NCBI GenBank assembly: GCA_021613375.1
Contig: CM038711.1
Coordinates: forward strand, 21,195,723-21,259,722
Direction: 5' to 3'
From: Megaleporinus macrocephalus
Lineage: Eukaryota; Chordata; Actinopteri; Characiformes; Anostomidae
Length of the DNA stretch: 64,000 nucleotides
A program made the translations under genes and the position numbers. The notes under the pieces were generated by a model. The model did no database searches. It was not told the origin of the DNA and saw nothing but the letters and a program-made list of their open reading frames with translations. This document shows, piece by piece, positions 10,940-24,135 of the stretch (positions are counted from its first letter, which is position 1; each line of letters opens with the position of its first letter).

Positions 10940-13900
10940 GCATCATTCTTTCCACTTCAAGGCCGTTTTCCACTCGTATTGCCAGAGTGTGGATGACAGC
11001 AAGCTGAGGCTAGGAAACGAGAACAGGTCGCGAGAGGAAGAGCCGGTCACAACGGAGGTGTGGGACATCGGACGGAGTGTATCAGATTCTCTACTGCACA
11101 GTTTGTAAAGCAACAGACCAATTGATTTATTCACTTACAGAGAATGAGAAGAGAAGACAGCCGGGTCACTGCTGCGTCTCTGCTGGGGTGTTACGCAGCT
11201 CCTCGAATATCAAAGATTGACGTGAAACATGGGAACATGGCCTTTTTTGCTATGGGGCTGATTTTAGGAAGCAATATTTCTAATTCTAATGTTTAGGTCC
11301 CAACACTTTGCCTTAACCCTGCAAGACAACATTGACGTAACCATGCAACAAACCTGTCGTATGACAGATGACAGATTGTGTCATTTTACCGCATAACATG
11401 CGTCATGTTATCATTACAGGCATTTGCTGGAGCCTGAAAAGTTGCATGTCACCTAACCATAGTAGACTTAGCAAAAATTCTCTTGTGAGAGAAGTCCTCG
11501 TATCATCAAACATGATGGCATCCGTCATGACTTTTAACCAGTAATGACACTGTTCGATCACAAAACAAACTCTGACTTGACCCCTCGAAACAGCTGCTAT
11601 GGCCTGTTTAATGGCATAATCATACCAGTGGCATGTAGCAGGGTTTAACTAAGGTGCCGTTGGTTTTGACTTCAGTTTAGATCCGCAGGAATCAGGCTGT
11701 ATTTGTGAATATCAGCGAGGGTCTCTAGTTGGTTTATTTTCTTCCTACACTGGTACATGGTGATGTAATTAAATTTCAGAAGATGTTTTAGAAGCTGGAA
11801 GTGTTATTAGATTTTGATGGAGGATTATGGACAAACAAGATCAGTACGCTGTGATGTAGTGTGCTTCATATGAACTGGAACTGGCCAGGTGGAAAAGGTT
11901 TTACTAACAGCTTGACTGTAAGATGGTGGGTGATCTGAGTGGCACTGGTAGCATTTTTTATCTGTGGTTCTCTGGTGACAGTAGGGAGAGACAGGACGGT
12001 AAAGACCCTTTTCTCCTGATATGTGAGCACCTGGTTATCAGAAGGCCATGCTTTCATGGTCTAAGCACTTTGTCCTGTTGATCTATCCCCACTGAACACA
12101 GTCTTCACCATAATCTCATATGGTGTCTTGAAGAAGAAGTCTGGTTAGGTGCATCAGAGGTCATTGGGTCAGAGTTGACATGTTGACAGTCCCCAGCCGT
12201 GCGCCTCTGTGCACTTCCCAGAATCATTTAACCGCTTCACGGTTCAGAAGGCCTGCGTCGTTCAGGAGGTTACTAGACAGTCTCTGTGACATTTCTCTCA
12301 GGATCTGATGGAGGCTGAAGGAACCGATTAGGTCAGTTATCTTTGGCTTGAGTAAGACGAGTCTTTTGTCAGTTATTCTGGAGAGTGACCCGAAGCTCCT
12401 CCCCTAAGACTCTGTTTGTGAATAACACTCTTCTGCTCACAAGAAAAACACCTGCATTCGGCAATTGCAGTTTAAACTGCAATGTTGAATCACTGCTTAT
12501 TACGTATCGGTCATAGGGTCCACTGAAAAATATTACTTTTCTGATAACATTGGATGGTATAGCCTGATATGGCAGATATGGCAGTGGGTGATATATACAC
12601 ACCATAAATGTATCAGTATTTGTAGAACTTCAGCCAGTAACACACTGATAATTCTATATTGTTCTATATTCGATATATTGCATATTGAAACATGTACGTG
12701 TATACATGAGACCATGTATGATGCACTCAGTTTGGACACTGTGCACTAGTAGTGTCACTGTAAAAACAGCTATTCAAAGCTGTGAATACAGTGATTTTTT
12801 TATTCCGTACTGTGCAGAGCTTTAAAAATAAAAGCAGTAGCATTACTGAGTGAGGAGAGAAAACTTATGTGTACGTGTTGCTGCTTTTCACACCATAAAG
12901 CCTGAAACAGTGGGTTTTTCTTTACTACTAAATTCATATTATACTGATGAAGCTGTGATGCTAATAATAAACAAATGACTTACGTCTTTGGAAGATATAT
13001 TCTTCGCCAAGTTCTCTTTGAATGCTCTTTGAATGTGATCGTAGTCATCAGATCCATCACCATTCCAAATGCACTTACGCATGTTGCGTGTGATTTCCAT
13101 GAGTGACATTTCCAAATCATCAAAACTTACATAGTGTTTCTTCACATGTTAATCATAATACACTTATATTGTTTATCACAATGGTAATGCTCAAATATTG
13201 GATGGTAAAGCGCAGTTTAACTAAAACTACTGCTTCAGTTTTTACCGTCTGCTGGTTTCTAGCGTGTTCAGCGACTTAAAATCATCACCAACACAGTCTT
13301 GGCCGTTACTGTTTATTATTTGGGTCTGTATGCCCTGGCTGTCTCAGGCACCCTCAGTACTCTGCAGTGGTATATCGAGCCCTTCCAGCTTTCCTCCCTC
13401 TCTGTCTGATATCATGTCATACACAATATTTTGAACAAACTGAAAGACATTACCAGCTTTACACAATGAAGCACAAAAAACTATTTCAGACCACCAGGGA
13501 GGCTTCTGAGACAGACCTGTTCCACTCTGTGCGTCACTGTAAGCACTGGATTAAAACCCGGTGGGGGACAGTTTGTTTTGCAGTGCTGGAGTTTATCCAT
13601 CAGTTATTAAGAGCAGAGAACAGGGCCTTAACCACTTCCTTCAGTACTTCCTTGGTGGGCAGTCATCTGTCTTTGTATGGAATTCTTTATTTTGTTTACT
13701 CCTTGGTTTATAAATGGCCTGGTTGCTCATTGTACTCTGATAACCCCGTAAGGTACTGTGTGAGATGCAGGCTTGTGGTTTTACAAGAGTTTCAGAAATA
13801 GCTTTGGTTCTGACACTGGACCAATAACACTAGACCAATTATCTGTAGAAGCTCCTATTTACATAACCTAGCCTGGAAGGGATGTGTTGTACTTGTTTTT

Positions 13901-14460
13901 TCCTAATAGAATTGAATAATATTATTAACTAATGGTGAAGCCTGTTGAGAGCTGAATTAGGCGTGTCAGAAAAGAGAAATCTATGATGCGAGCATGAAGG
14001 CAATATTAAACTCCTTTCATTTCTGTATTAATACTAATGCTGATGTTGGGCTTTAGGAGGTCTGCTCGTGTTCCAGAATTAAATCTGGTTTTGTAATTGT
14101 GCTAATGTCCTGCTGAGCTGCTGGAAATGAAACTAGTAAAAAATGTTTGCTCTGATTTCCGCAGACGGAACACTTCCATTGCATGTGGTTGTGTGGCGGG
14201 GGTGGGTGGTGGAGGCGGGGTAAAGGCTCTGCACACCACTCAGCCATGAAGAGACATGGTTAATAAATTTGTCCCTGAATATATACAGTATGTGTAAAGA
14301 TGCCACTGAAAAATAGACAAATAGAAACACGCAGGAGTTTTTTTATAGGCCACATAGAACAATTAAAGCAAAACAGAAAGGAACAGTTTAGAACTTAAAA
14401 GCATTTACAGGGTTTTCTATTGGTTTTACCAGCCACGTGAAAAGCACTGCATACCACCTC
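10940..14460. other. Intronic sequence, unassigned
   Basis: No repeat longer than a few units and no recognisable element, apart from the antisense exon-like segment at 12984-13139. Confidence 0.45.
12984..13139 (-). other. Exon-like open segment on the antisense strand (52 codons)
   Basis: On the minus strand an open segment of exactly 52 codons lies between an AG (13141-13140) and a consensus donor, C|GTAAGT, at 12983-12978. The translation looks protein-like: FDDLEMSLMEITRNMRKC, WNGDGSDDYDHIQRAF and KENLAKNISSKD, mixed charge with no low complexity. The putative acceptor lacks a clear polypyrimidine tract. I do not recognise the protein. It could be an exon of an unknown antisense transcript, a fragment of a processed or transposon gene, or chance. 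Confidence 0.2.
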
Positions 14461-14461
14461 C

Positions 14462-14462
<1 letters not shown>

Positions 14463-14494
<32 letters not shown>
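14463..14494. repeat. (TG)16 microsatellite
   Basis: A 32-bp TG run ending at GCGTCC. Confidence 0.95.
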
Positions 14495-14497
<3 letters not shown>

Positions 14498-14631
14498 CCA
14501 AACTAAAATTTGATTGTGTATTGATTGTACTGAGGACTGTCTGGGCTTTCTGATGTAAGTAAATTCTCATATCTGTACATGCTTGTGCAAAACATTGTGT
14601 TACATATTATCACTGTGTGTATACAATCGTA

Positions 14632-14715
14632 TGCTCAAGTAACATATTTTGTATTTTGCAAGTGAAAATAAATTACCACACCCTCTACAGAGAACACACT
14701 TCTACACATTTCAGT
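14632..14715 (+). repeat. Dispersed repeat family, copy 1 (fragment)
   Basis: AAGTGAAAATAAATTACCAC and CTCTACAGAGAACACACTTC align with 51475-51515. The 3' half is missing. Confidence 0.45.
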
Positions 14716-14796
14716 TCACACACTCTGTTCATTTGCATTAAACAATAAAACCAATGGCACGTACAAGGGAGATGACATATTTTCAATAATTCATCA

Positions 14797-15017
14797 TCTA
14801 AACCACTTGATCAAGGGCAGTCCTACCCCAGTGGTCGCTGGGTGGAGGGCAGGAAACACACTGGACAGGCCGCCAGTCCAATCACAGGGCATGTAATAGA
14901 ACTGCCGGAGGGAACTGGAGCCTACAGAGGAGAACATAGAAATGTTTATCTCACCCAGGAATCGAACCCAAGCCCTTGCTGAGGTGACAGCGCTACCTGT
15001 TACACCTCAGAGCCGCC
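14797..15017 (-). mobile_element. tRNA-derived SINE fragment
   Basis: Read on the minus strand, the sequence begins GGCGGCTCTGAGG, has TAGCGCTGTCACCTCAGC, and then a perfect RNA polymerase III B box GGTTCGATTCC (14958-14968). A body follows that ends near CTGGGGTAGGACTGCC and AGTGGTTT. This is the layout of an abundant teleost tRNA-derived SINE with a LINE-like 3' tail. The middle is shortened relative to the form I remember. Confidence 0.65.
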
Positions 15018-16930
15018 ATACGACTTATTTAATGTTTCATTTTTTCCCACTTGTTTAATTTCAGCAAATACTTCTATACACCTGACGGAGAAAGGCCCAG
15101 ACTCAGTCAGACATGGTCCATCTGTGCTGTAGTAGCGGCATCTCACCACTCCGTAACCTCTTTAGCTCAGGAGTGTCGGAGAGCGGCGTGCGCCTGCGTG
15201 TGTGAGAGTGTTTTCAGATTTGTGACTGGCGAGGAGAAGCAGTCTCTCAGGAGGAGCAAAGAGAAAGGAGCCCTGAACGGAGCAGACGTGTGATTTATGG
15301 AGCGGCGGGCTAGCTGAGCAGGTCATGTTCTGCTGGACAGGAGGGAGAAGAGAGGAGCGCTGATGGACAGAGTAAGAGAAGTAGGGAAGACGAGTTGGGA
15401 GCAGAGGGGAGGGATTTTGCATCCCTGCAGAATTGAATGTACCCTGGCCCCCTCTGACATTTCCATAAAGCCATAGCCCGGATCAAACGCGCTTGTCACC
15501 ATTTGCTCCCACCGCTGGTGTTTAGGGTTTGATGAATGTGCGGCCTGAGCCGGATACACAGCCCTTTCTTTCGCTGATCACCCATCAGGCCCCTGGTGCG
15601 TGTCGCTGGAGACTGAACTTGGCTCAGCGTTGTTTCTGTATTTGAATTGCAGAATATGCTGTTTTAAAGCGGTAGCAACTCTTGAGTGACTGATTCCCAT
15701 CAGTCTGGGTTTGCCTGTACACTGAGGATAGACATCTGGGGCATGAATTTGAATTTTCAAGGCATCACTCTGAAAAATATTCAGCAAGCGTGTAACAAAT
15801 TCAGCACCGTATTGAGAAAGTGTAAAAATGAAGGTTCGAAGCAGAAAAGCAGTCAGTGAACCCAGTGGGTCAGTCTGTGAGCCTATAAGAATCAAGAGAA
15901 TAAAGGGGGCTCACACTAAGAAATTTTTAGGCACCACAAAAATTCTACATGTCGAGGTTTGAAAAGGAATAGTGGCACGTTAGTACTGTGTTTTGCAACT
16001 GACTGACCAGGGGCTTAGCTAGATTCTTACAACTGGGTGGTCAAGTTTTAGTGGGGTGGGAAATGACTTGAATAGAAAAAAAATTAATGGATAGAAAAAA
16101 TGAATAGAAACAACAGTTAATAACAATCTGAGCTTTATTAGACCTACATTACTAAACCAGCTGACTACTGTGTCTTTGGTCAACATCATATTATTCAAAT
16201 CACAAGTACTGCATTATACTGAGGTAGAAATGTATGTAGGTGACATTAAAAGTGCTTCTCTGACGTAAAAGTCCAGAATTAACTGCTTCTTTAACCTAAA
16301 TTAACAAGTTTATTCCTAAGGGATTGACTAGCATTTTATCAGAGCAACAACAAGCTGATAATTGTGGGTATAATCATCCGACTTATGGGTAACTGCCCAG
16401 ATGGGACGCTTAATGGCACACAAAGAAAACATTCCTGACTGTTGTACTGATGACACTCCAACTGCAATGCAGAGACCTTTTTCACTGTTGCATTAAAAAA
16501 ACAAGCTGACCAGTCAGAGCTCTTTTCTCAAGTTTCTCAGAGTGTTTTAAATAAGAGTCAAAATTTGGTGTGAAATTTCCACTTGGTAACTGAAATGCCT
16601 GGGCTTACGAGTTCCAGCAGTTTTGCTTTGCGGATTTCATTTTGTTTGTTTTTTTATACGTAATATACTGAAAAGTTATTCTTGAGCACAGAATCAGAAA
16701 TACTGTAGAATATTTCAGTTTCCTAATAAATTCACTGCTTACAGCGTCAACGCACAACAGCTGTAGGTCTCGCAGCTACTGTGGTTATCAACGAAACATT
16801 TTTGATTAGATTTTTTTGAGTGTATTGAAAAATGTGGGTGCATAATTTCTATTACAAAGGAAAAGGGAACAGAAAGAGAGAGAGGTCATCCTGTCTGTGT
16901 GTGTCTGTAATTGTAGGCCTTGATTGGGCT
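15018..16930. other. Intronic sequence, unassigned
   Basis: The interval 15050-15900 looks single-copy. The interval 15900-16930 is AT-rich. No element is recognised. Confidence 0.45.
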
Positions 16931-16935
16931 GACAT

Positions 16936-16990
16936 TTTCTTTCTTTCTTTTTTTTCTTTCTTCCTTTCTTTCTTCTTTTTTTTTTTTAAA
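16936..16990. repeat. CTTT-rich polypyrimidine tract
   Basis: Irregular TTTC units followed by a T run. Confidence 0.85.
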
Positions 16991-17220
16991 TCCTTTTCGT
17001 TTTTGTAAACTGACACACCCTACAAAGGAATCTGCTGTGGTTTGGACTGAACTTGGTTTCCCAGCATAATTACATAATTACATAGCCTTTGACATGGCGG
17101 GTTCGTGGGGTTATCATAAATTGATTGTGATGCGCCTTACAGACCCTTCAGACATGACGCTGACCACAAACAGCAACGGTTTCGTGCCCCGTCTCTACCC
17201 CCTCCCTTTCCCCTTAAAAT

Positions 17221-17247
17221 GGGGTGGGGGTGGTGGGGGGGGGGGGC
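17221..17247 (+). other. G-quadruplex-capable G-run
   Basis: Tracts of G4, G5 and about 12 G separated by T and TGGT on the + (igf1r sense) strand. They satisfy the usual four-tract rule because the long run can supply two tracts. Confidence 0.6.
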
Positions 17248-17249
17248 GC

Positions 17250-18840
17250 AGAAAACCCAAAGCAGCGTCGACAGCTATTGGATTTGTCGCCCTGGTCTTT
17301 TGGCTTCTTGGCAGTGGCGTCGATCGATGTAGAAAACACGAGCGCTCTGCCTTTTACAATGAAGGCCTTTGTTTTCTCATCGGCATCTGAACCATCAACC
17401 ATTTTCTAAATAGTTTCCAGCTTATTAAAACGGTTCCAGACCGTGACTGTTGAACGAGCGGGTTTCCATTTAATTGCTTGGCATCCGTCTCGCTCGCGGG
17501 CTGCGGGCATCCTTTGAGGCGGGAGGCTTTTCTCATCGGGATCACTCGGGCCAGAGAAACGCTGATGCCACCCTGTGCCAGGGCTGCGCTGGACGGGCAG
17601 AGCTCCTGCAGAGGATGGACAGCAAGTCGTTTGGAGGCCAGGATGCCTTTTACGTGCTGTTTTATCCCTCTACATGTTTGCCCCCGCCAGTCTCTCCTCT
17701 TTTCTGTCCCCCCTCTATCCATCCTGCTTCCTTGCTGACCTTGTTGCTTTGACAGACTCCAATAATCATCTTTAAACCGCAGCGGCAGCCATGTGTCTGC
17801 ATCCAAGCCGGTTTTTCGTCGTTGGGGCAAAGTCAGTGGCGTTCACTTCTATAAGTGCGGATTAAAGGAGTGTTTATTTAGTTTGAGATCCCACAAAAGT
17901 CGGTTCAGTTTTGAGTGCTTGTGGCTTAATCCTGAAGTTCTGGCTCCTCAGTTGAATGAGCGTGGGACTGGCCTGGATTGTGCCACAAAAAGCCCAGCTG
18001 AGCGCTTCCTCCCAGCTAATGAGACGGAGAATGTGGGATGTGGCGTTTGTGAATGTTCTCATTCAGAAACCCGTGGACGAGCTCAAATCGGTAACAGCTT
18101 GCGTTTCATTGCTCGTGAAAGAGCAACAATTGTCCGCTGCCGGGATGAGATGGACAGAAGCCACAGCCATGAAGATGGGCTAGACGCTCTCAATAAGGCC
18201 TGCCACAGGTGGACGCAGTGTCCCGAGGCGCATTCAGCTCCATTATCCGCCGCTATTAAAGAGGCATAAATCTCCTAATTGAGTTTTGGGGAGCGTGCCG
18301 CTCTGTTAAACTTGAGAGGAACACCACGTTCCAGGAATAAACAAGACCTTTGCAATGTTATCAGCAGGAAACCCTCGCCTCTGATTTCAGCTTCTCCCCG
18401 GCAGGTCCTCCGGGCCTTTTCATGTGACGGCTCGCGATGCCTTTTAAGTCTCTTTTTAATATGCGGGTCGTGGCTTCAGGGGAAATGAGTTTGGGACACA
18501 AACAATTGATAGTTATTGTTCATTTGGCAGTTACTCTGTGTTCTGGCCCGAAGCACGAATACCTTTTACTATTAGGCTTTGAGAGAGTCTGTATGTCCTC
18601 AGGTAAGTGCAGAGAGAGAGAGAAACAGCAGGATGGTTGTTTGCTGGGCTGAGAACGGGAGAGAGAGATAACATTCTCTCTGAAGTTCAGCCTCCACTTT
18701 GTTTGGCCTTCAGGGGTCAAGAGCAATGTCCACACACACACTCATGGAGTCCTTGTAGGGGTCAGTCCAGCAGGAGGTTACGCTCCCCGGGAGGCCTCCT
18801 GCCGCATTCTGTGGATTCCTGAGTCTGTCTAGGAGATAAG
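17250..18840. other. Apparently unique GC-balanced block
   Basis: Positions 17400-18500 are free of simple repeats, and several short frames overlap on both strands. None has recognisable domains or paired splice signals. Could be conserved non-coding DNA. Confidence 0.35.
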
Positions 18841-18848
18841 AGAGAGAA

Positions 18849-18882
<34 letters not shown>
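18841..18882. repeat. (GA)n microsatellite
   Basis: GA repeats with two AAAG interruptions. Confidence 0.95.
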
Positions 18883-18883
<1 letters not shown>

Positions 18884-19206
18884 TGAAGACAATGGATTTG
18901 GGTTGTTGAGTGAGAAAGAGTGATGATGGAGGAGGAGAGTGAGAGAGGCCACAGAGTGATGGACTTCATGCTGATGGAGGAGAAGAGACAGTGAACCTGG
19001 ATGAAGACTTCATTCTTTAACACACACATTCTTTTTAGTTTGTTTGCTTCATTTTAGTAGATTTTATCTGATCCTATTTCTGTCTTTCTGTCACATTTTT
19101 ATTCTTTTTCCAATTTCTTTTATTTTTGATTCCTTCTGTTTGGTTATCTTTTCTTTTTATTGCTTGCTTTCTTTTTATCTGTGCTCTACTTTTTCTTGCT
19201 ATGTGT

Positions 19207-19241
19207 GTTTCTTTTTCTTTCTTTCTTTCTTTCTTTCTTTT
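19207..19241. repeat. (TTTC)n microsatellite
   Basis: About eight TTTC units inside a broader T/C-rich region (19040-19245). Confidence 0.93.
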
Positions 19242-19676
19242 GTGTAGGGCTCAGAGAGAATTCCTAGAATGCCATGTATCGTTCTCTGTCGGTGAACCAG
19301 AGTGTTGACTCATGTCTGAAAGACGATAACTCCGCTCCTCCTCTCTCTTTCCTCAGTCCCTCTGTTCTCCATCATCCTCCTGTTTCTCGGAGCAGCTGCT
19401 GTGCTTCTTCAGCGTGTGGACTGCTCCTGCTTAGCCGGGATAAAAACGCTTGAGCTGGACCGGATTACATAAAGGCCACTGTTTTTGTTTGTTGTTAGTG
19501 TTTTTTTCTTGTCGGTACAAGCGTTATGTAATTAGAGAGGACACAGGCGGTGTCCTGGTGGAACTTGACCTCTTTTTATTTGTCCCTTTTTCCTGCTTTT
19601 TCTTTTCTTACTTCTGGTGTGTTGGTCTAATTGATTATCATAAAATATTAGATACATAAAACATGTGATGGCTTTT

Positions 19677-19681
19677 TAAAA

Positions 19682-19712
<31 letters not shown>

Positions 19713-19714
19713 AA
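19677..19714. repeat. (AAAT)n microsatellite
   Basis: About nine AAAT units. Confidence 0.95.
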
Positions 19715-20605
19715 GTCCATCAGTTAAACCTCGATTTCGATCCAGAGGTTTTTATACAGTGAAGCTTTGGAGAAAAGCTGCTTCTCGGTAATTTACACGC
19801 CCCCAGCTTTCTTTGGAGTAGCAGGAATCACTGTTGTTTGTGTAGAGCTTGGACTTGGGTTAAAGAGAACTGAGACATTGGAGTATAAATGCCTGTATAT
19901 GTTTTATGAAATTTGAGTTCATGATGTTGGAGGACTTTGTACAGTACATGGAAATCTGGTTTGACAGGCTTTTGAATGGAGGAGAATTACTGCCGGTGCT
20001 AAAATAGCACAAGAACAGAACTCTGGAGCGCGTGTGGTAATATATTTCTATTTGTGCGTGTATTTGTGGCCAGGTTTTTAGCCTGCCGTCTCGTCCTGGA
20101 ATAGCACACGAGGAGATGCCAGTTCTCCCTCCCTCGCTCCCTCTTTCTCCCTCCTTCCCCTCCCTCTGTCTTGCTGGCCCCGTGCCCCACCATCCATTCT
20201 CGTGTGGCCGAACAGGAAGTTTGGTTGTAAATAAAGAAGTAGTGAAATACCCCCCCCCTCTCTTCTGAAATAGCTCTCCTCTAAGATAAAAGCCTCCGTA
20301 TCATCAGCCTGTTTGACTAATAGCGCCGAACGCACTCACGGGACCAGTGCAATTAGCCATGTTGAATTCCACAAATTTCTGCAAATGTTTAGACTGTTGA
20401 GCCCCTTTGAAGTGCTTGCGGAGTCGGCGAGAGCCTAGCCCCTGATTTATGCACTGTGCTAAATCAGAATTTTCTGAATGAATCAGGGTTGTCTTTGTTT
20501 CAAATGGAGATGCACCCAGTAGCTTTTTAAGCAAGCTGATAACCGTTCATATGCAGGCTAACAATATAAACACGATCCCTTAAATAACTCGCACATAATT
20601 ACTTA

Positions 20606-20720
20606 TAGGGTTGCACTGATAATCTGCCGATGCCAAAACCTTTAGAAGATGTAGAAAATAAGCAGGCTAATATTACCAAGTTATGAAGCTATATATATAT
20701 ATATATCTATATATATCATC
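20606..20720 (+). mobile_element. hAT-like terminus fragment
   Basis: TAGGGTTGCACTGATAATC and TGCCGATGCC resemble the left end of the element at 3943. No right terminus is visible, and the copy runs into a TA microsatellite at 20690. Confidence 0.4.
20690..20717. repeat. (AT)n tract
   Basis: A short AT run with a TCTA interruption. Confidence 0.9.
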
Positions 20721-20943
20721 AATATCCAAAGAAAAACTTGCAAATTTACTGGGAGAACAAAAACATACTTTACTTTTAATGTAAGCCAATAGAACCAGAT
20801 TTTTTTCCAAGTGGAGCATTTAAATTTATATTGGTCCATTTATTATGAAATATTCACACCATGTAAACGGCATCGGTCGTGTTCAAACGATGTAGAAAAA
20901 TAAAAATTAACTGGAAAAAAAACTTGAATTTCTTTGGACAGCA

Positions 20944-20946
<3 letters not shown>

Positions 20947-21020
<74 letters not shown>
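20947..21020. repeat. (AT)n(AC)n compound microsatellite
   Basis: AT repeats with a TTTAT interruption passing into ACACAC. Confidence 0.96.
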
Positions 21021-21876
21021 CGCAGTGCTTGACGCTGATATGTAGCAAAAAGAAATTGCCATGGTTGTCGACATTGAAGTGATTGATGTGCAGCTGCAGT
21101 TAGCCATGGAGCTCTCCATCTCACTGAGCAAACTGGCTCACCTATCTAAAACATACACCATTGTAAAGCTGCTATCACAGTGGCCCCCCACCTCACCATG
21201 TTCTTTGTGGGGGGTAAAGCAAAAATTCCTGATTTTAGGAGGTTTTGGAGGGGACGTATAGTTCAGTAAACAGTAACATTAACTGGTTAACAGGTGTAGG
21301 GATCAAGCTCCGATATGCTGACTGAGGAACATTTCTCAGTTTAGCAGGTAACAGAAAAAGGACTCCATAGCTTGCTCTCTCGCGTTCCATTGGCTGATGT
21401 TCTTGAATTTTGGGGTTAAAGTGCAGCTAGGTGAACCTGGCACAAAGCAAAAATGAAAGCTGCGTGAATTGAAATGTCTTTTTCTCATTTCAGTGGATGG
21501 GCTTAAAGAATGCTGGCAGAATAGGACATGCATACACAGTGCAGTTCGATACAGCTCCTCAAGCCTTGTTACATTTTTATGGGCTGTTGTGCTTTTTTCT
21601 TGATGCAGTGTACATGTGTGTGCTTGTGCATGTGTGTGGTTGCGCTTGTATTTAAGGAAACCCCTTTTTGCATGTAGTGTCCAGAGTGACCAGTGGACTC
21701 TTCCACAACTCTCGAGGCTGTGGTGAACAGCTGCAGCAACTTGAGAAGCAGAGCTGAGTGAAGAGGAGAGTTCCTCTTCCTGTAGAAGCTTTGGTCAGGA
21801 GGTTAAGTGGCCCTCCGCAGTGGGCTGTTGCTGTACACGCACAGGTAGAGATGAAAGAAGATATATTTTCATCAGA

Positions 21877-21878
<2 letters not shown>

Positions 21879-21918
<40 letters not shown>
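21879..21918. repeat. (TA)n(CA)n compound microsatellite
   Basis: TA repeats ending in CACACACA. Confidence 0.95.
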
Positions 21919-22850
21919 AAATATTCAATGTTATCATGATACTTAAGTCGCAATACTTTGTCAACATCTGTTTTATTTAAGCACGTTCTCAGCCTGTTAA
22001 TCCCACTTTAGTCATTTTTATTGTAGAAAAATGGGATTGGAATTTTGGAATTGATTTTATTATTGTAATACCAAAAAACCCAATTTGTATTTGCAATTTA
22101 TATTTTGATACTTCCATGTATTAATACAATATTGCCACACAAATGATTGTCCTGATTGGCCACTGCTGTCTTAAGGAAAGAGTAGAGAGGGGTTGTTTTA
22201 TTACACACAATTTCATGTGAAATGTTATTTGTAGATGTTTTTGGATGGTGTTTTTCCCCTTAACTGTGGAAAGAAGAATTAAAAATGCAAAACTGTGCAT
22301 TTTTTTATTTTTCTTGTTTGGCTTTTTTTAATGATTGCATGTTCAAAACAATCTTATTCGTTACTCGCTCACTAATATAACGGATAGTGACGCCCCTGAT
22401 ATTCACATGCTGCCTAAATGACGTACACTCGTGTTCGTCGAAGCTGCCTTGCATAATTCTTACTCAAATCCTCGGGGCATTTTGCAGCCTCAGAGGCTAA
22501 AGCTTAAACTCTAAACACTCCAGTGTTTACTGATGATTAAGCCAACGTTTTCGCAGCAACACTTACATTTAGAGTGCCAGCGAATCTTGTTTGTTCTGCT
22601 TTAATGCTCTAGTGTTAAGCTCTAAGACAGTTTTCCACTATTCTGTTTACATTGTGGTATTTTTAGCAGAACACTACAATACAGTTTCCAGGCATCGGCA
22701 GAAAGCTAACAACCGCCAGTCAGATCACCCACATGCACCGTCTACAAATACCAGTGGATTTAACATGTGCGAGTGTTGCAGCAAATCCCAATTTAGAGCA
22801 TTTAGCCTACTGTAGAGAGATGAGGATGTGCAGCATTTGACCCTGCCCCT

Positions 22851-22978
<128 letters not shown>

Positions 22979-23828
22979 ACGTACCTCAAACAGTGCTGCA
23001 GTCAACCTAATGGTACACTCTGTTCCAGCCTGGTCATGGCTTGTTTTGCTGCTCTGGCCAGCTGGGGAGGGGGGTGGTGGTGGGGTCAACAGGGGCGTTT
23101 TATCCATTCCGTGCAAGGAGCAGGTCAGCGTAGAGCACGTAGAGCTTTCGACTGCACTCGATTGGACAATAAGATGGAGGCACTACTGGCCGTTAGAGAG
23201 GCAGATGGAGAACAAGCAGAGAAGAGGACTAGGGGGGCTAATGCCCCCCCCCCACACATCTTTACCTACGTCCCTCTCTCTCTCTCTCTCCCTCCCTCAC
23301 TTGTTCGTCTTGTCCCTGCCCCTCGCCTCTGATCTCAAGTAGCACTTAGACAGACAGACAGCTGGCCAAACAGGCTTAACACAGCCATGGCTAGTCTGGC
23401 CTCCACACCTAAGCCCATTAGCTTCTCTGCGGAGCCCCGGGCCAGCTAGCCATCTCATTGGTCAGTCAGCGCTCAGACCCCAATGTTTTGATGCTAACAT
23501 GACCTTAGAGGTTGGGTGATTGCGTGTCTTTGGTCTTGGAGCGCATTAACCTCGGACCTTTAGCACACTACGGCATTGTTGACTGGTTAGATGGCCAATC
23601 CAGCGCCACTGCTCTCCAATAGAAAATAGCTTCCTGGTATGTGTTTGTGTGGAGGCCTGCATGTACTGCACCTCCAAGTGTGTGTTTTGTGTGTGCGCCC
23701 TTGTCCGTGTGGTCTTTTTGGCTGAGCAGTCGCCCTCAAACCCCTTGCACCGAACCCTCTGGAATGTCAGGCCTTGCACAGCAGGTGGTCCAGCCGGGTG
23801 AAGGAACTGTAAAGGGACTGCGTGTGTA

Positions 23829-24135
23829 CACCAGGGTCTGACCGATATATCAGTTGTTCAGTAAAACTGGTTGAGATTGGTTGAGGTTCCACAGATTTAG
23901 CATTGTCTTACTCTAACCCTAGATATAGTGTTGTCTGTAAATTATAATTAACACTCACCTTTAATAGGGGGAACAGTGCTAATCTCCAAGGATATTATTG
24001 GAGTAATGTTGTTATACCAGTGAGGGCTAAACCGGTGGTTTACTGGTTGAAATAGAAAAGAGGGAGGTAAGTATTGATGAGTATTAGTATGGGACTAATA
24101 TCAGCAGAAATTGTTGGACTAGAGTGGGAAAGTCC
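23829..24135. mobile_element. Possible hAT-like relic
   Basis: CAGGGTCTGACCGATATATC looks like a hAT MITE end (GACCGATATATCGG type). The sequence that follows is AT-rich with no coding. The right end is uncertain. Confidence 0.25.

Noticed and set aside
17354..18269. Several 60-158-codon frames on both strands in a GC-balanced block
   Set aside because: They overlap in conflicting frames, show no domains, and lack paired splice signals.
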